A DNA stretch of 5,603 nt, taken from assembly GCA_018396515.1 (NCBI GenBank), contig JAGTQJ010000002.1:1-5603 (forward strand). Reading direction: 5' to 3'. The position numbers and the translations under genes were made by a program. Below are positions 5,144-5,603 of the stretch, piece after piece. Positions within the stretch are counted from its first letter, which is position 1. Each line of letters starts with the position of its first letter. The stretch is from Candidatus Bathyarchaeota archaeon. GTDB lineage: Archaea; Thermoproteota; Bathyarchaeia; TCS64. The notes under the pieces were generated by a model that worked only from the letters and a program-made list of their open reading frames with translations, had not been told where the DNA came from and searched no databases.

Positions 5144-5350
5144 GTGTTGATGCTATACTTGGATAACTTCAAGAAGATTTTTCACATTGGTGGCCCTGGC
5201 CTCAAGGCCGGCCTTGATGAACCCCCATGTAGCGTCATAATTGGACGCAACATCGAATCTGGAAGATCAGAGAACCATGTAGTATATTTCTCAATTAGAG
5301 ATAAGATATGGCTGAGATTTCGCCGACGCTTGGAGTGGAGAAGATCCTGA
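5144..5350 (+). CDS. Doubtful 68-codon ORF, possibly a gene remnant
   Basis: The frame starts GTG TTG ATG, with the ATG at 5150 as an alternative start. The product is hydrophobic and basic, with IGGPGLKAG near residues 15-23, PPCSVIIGRN at 27-36 and a strongly basic end (RFRRRLEWRRS). I recognise no family. There is no Shine-Dalgarno sequence or clear TATA box at the right distance, and a 16-bp palindrome lies inside the frame. The reverse strand is also open across part of the same interval. It is either a chance frame in a locally G+C-rich island or a fragment of an old gene. Listed only for completeness. Confidence 0.15.
   Translation: MLMLYLDNFKKIFHIGGPGLKAGLDEPPCSVIIGRNIESGRSENHVVYFSIRDKIWLRFRRRLEWRRS
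5202..5217. repeat. Perfect 16-bp palindrome TCAAGGCCGGCCTTGA
   Basis: The two half-sites are exact complements with no spacer. The core GGCCGGCC (5206-5213) follows two more GGCC tetramers (5192-5195, 5198-5201), so four GGCC occur in 22 bp of an otherwise A+T-rich tail. As RNA, the alternative hairpin CTGGCC-TCAA-GGCCGG (5196-5211) is also possible. A second hairpin, GCGTC/GACGC (5232-5236 and 5244-5248), follows 15 nt later. Its role is unknown: it could be a dimeric protein site, a modification target or an RNA stem. Confidence 0.7.
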
Positions 5351-5558
5351 GATGGGCGTCCCGATAAATGTTAAACGCCAAATACTCCCTTTTGCTTTCT
5401 CGTGAAGATAATTGGCATAGAGCCGTTACTGTAGCTAAGGGTAAAAGGAATCTATCGATGGTTGTTGGGAGTTAGGGTCCAATCAATGGTGAGGCTTAAG
5501 ATACATAAAATCTTCCAAATTGAAGAGAGAAGTTGAAAATCGATTCTAACAATTAAAC

Positions 5559-5581
5559 CATGAAGCAAAATATGCTTCGTG
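5559..5581. repeat. 9-bp inverted repeat near the right edge
   Basis: CATGAAGCA (5559-5567) and TGCTTCGTG (5573-5581) form a 9-bp stem, with one G-T pair, over the loop AAATA. No T run follows within the visible sequence. It could be an operator, an RNA hairpin, or part of an element that continues past the window. Confidence 0.5.
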
Positions 5582-5603
5582 AACACTCTACGAAATCTTA
5601 AAT

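Larger units (their letters stand above)
4697..5603. other. 907-nt A+T-rich region without a convincing gene
   Basis: Stops are frequent in all frames, and the only frame of note is a doubtful 68-codon one at 5144-5350. Composition falls well below that of the polymerase gene: I count 18 G/C in 60 at 5041-5100, against 38 in 60 at 2041-2100. The region holds a pyrimidine tract, a cluster of inverted repeats (4855-4969), a G+C-rich island with a long palindrome (about 5189-5250) and a hairpin at 5559-5581. No tRNA, rRNA, transposase or CRISPR repeat was recognised. It may be decayed DNA or carry non-coding RNA. Confidence 0.6.

Noticed and set aside
5178..5196. GRNIESGRS in the 5144-5350 frame as a Walker A motif of an SMC/RecF-like ATPase
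   Set aside because: The spacing is one residue too long, Arg replaces the essential Lys, and no Walker B or other ATPase block is present.
5214..5350. TTGATGA at 5214-5220 as a C box of a C/D guide RNA
   Set aside because: The first base is not a purine, and there is no CTGA D or D' box at the required spacing.

Overview
The window looks archaeal. It carries an archaeal-type family B DNA polymerase with N-terminal blocks of the crenarchaeal PolB1 kind (YDNTGH, NYIYD, LIPGM), a ureohydrolase with an archaeal-style active-site loop, heavy use of AGG (Arg) and ATA (Ile) codons, and TATA-box promoters with little or no leader. I infer a member of the TACK group (a Bathyarchaeia- or Crenarchaeota-like lineage), perhaps thermophilic. 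This rests on family resemblance recalled by eye, not on a tree.

Layout, left to right, with every gene on the + strand. A small A+T-rich gene (41-430) encodes a 129-aa protein with a C-terminal helix-turn-helix. Its start sits beside a strong inverted repeat, and paired TTAAAG motifs flank it on both sides. After a 117-nt gap holding a 13-bp tandem repeat come two G+C-rich genes separated by only 13 nt: an agmatinase-family ureohydrolase (548-1489) and a full-length replicative-type DNA polymerase with intact 3'-5' exonuclease and polymerase motifs and a C-terminal PCNA-binding-like tail (1503-4058). They are probably one transcription unit. The next gap (4059-4333) holds several small inverted repeats, a T-rich direct-repeat cluster that probably ends the polymerase transcript, and a clear TATA box. 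That promoter serves a single-domain retropepsin-like aspartic protease gene (4334-4696).

The last 907 nt (4697-5603) are A+T-rich and have no convincing gene. They begin with a 31-nt pyrimidine tract, contain a cluster of inverted repeats that could fold as a structured RNA (4855-4969), and include a G+C-rich island with a perfect 16-bp palindrome (5202-5217) inside a doubtful 68-codon frame. A 9-bp hairpin lies near the right edge.

The agmatinase and polymerase form the conserved core. The HTH gene, the protease gene and the right-hand tail have lower G+C and look like accessory or fast-changing DNA. I see no CRISPR array, insertion sequence, tRNA or rRNA, and no clear multi-gene novel system. 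The best candidates for something undescribed are the structured tail region and the repeat-flanked HTH gene.
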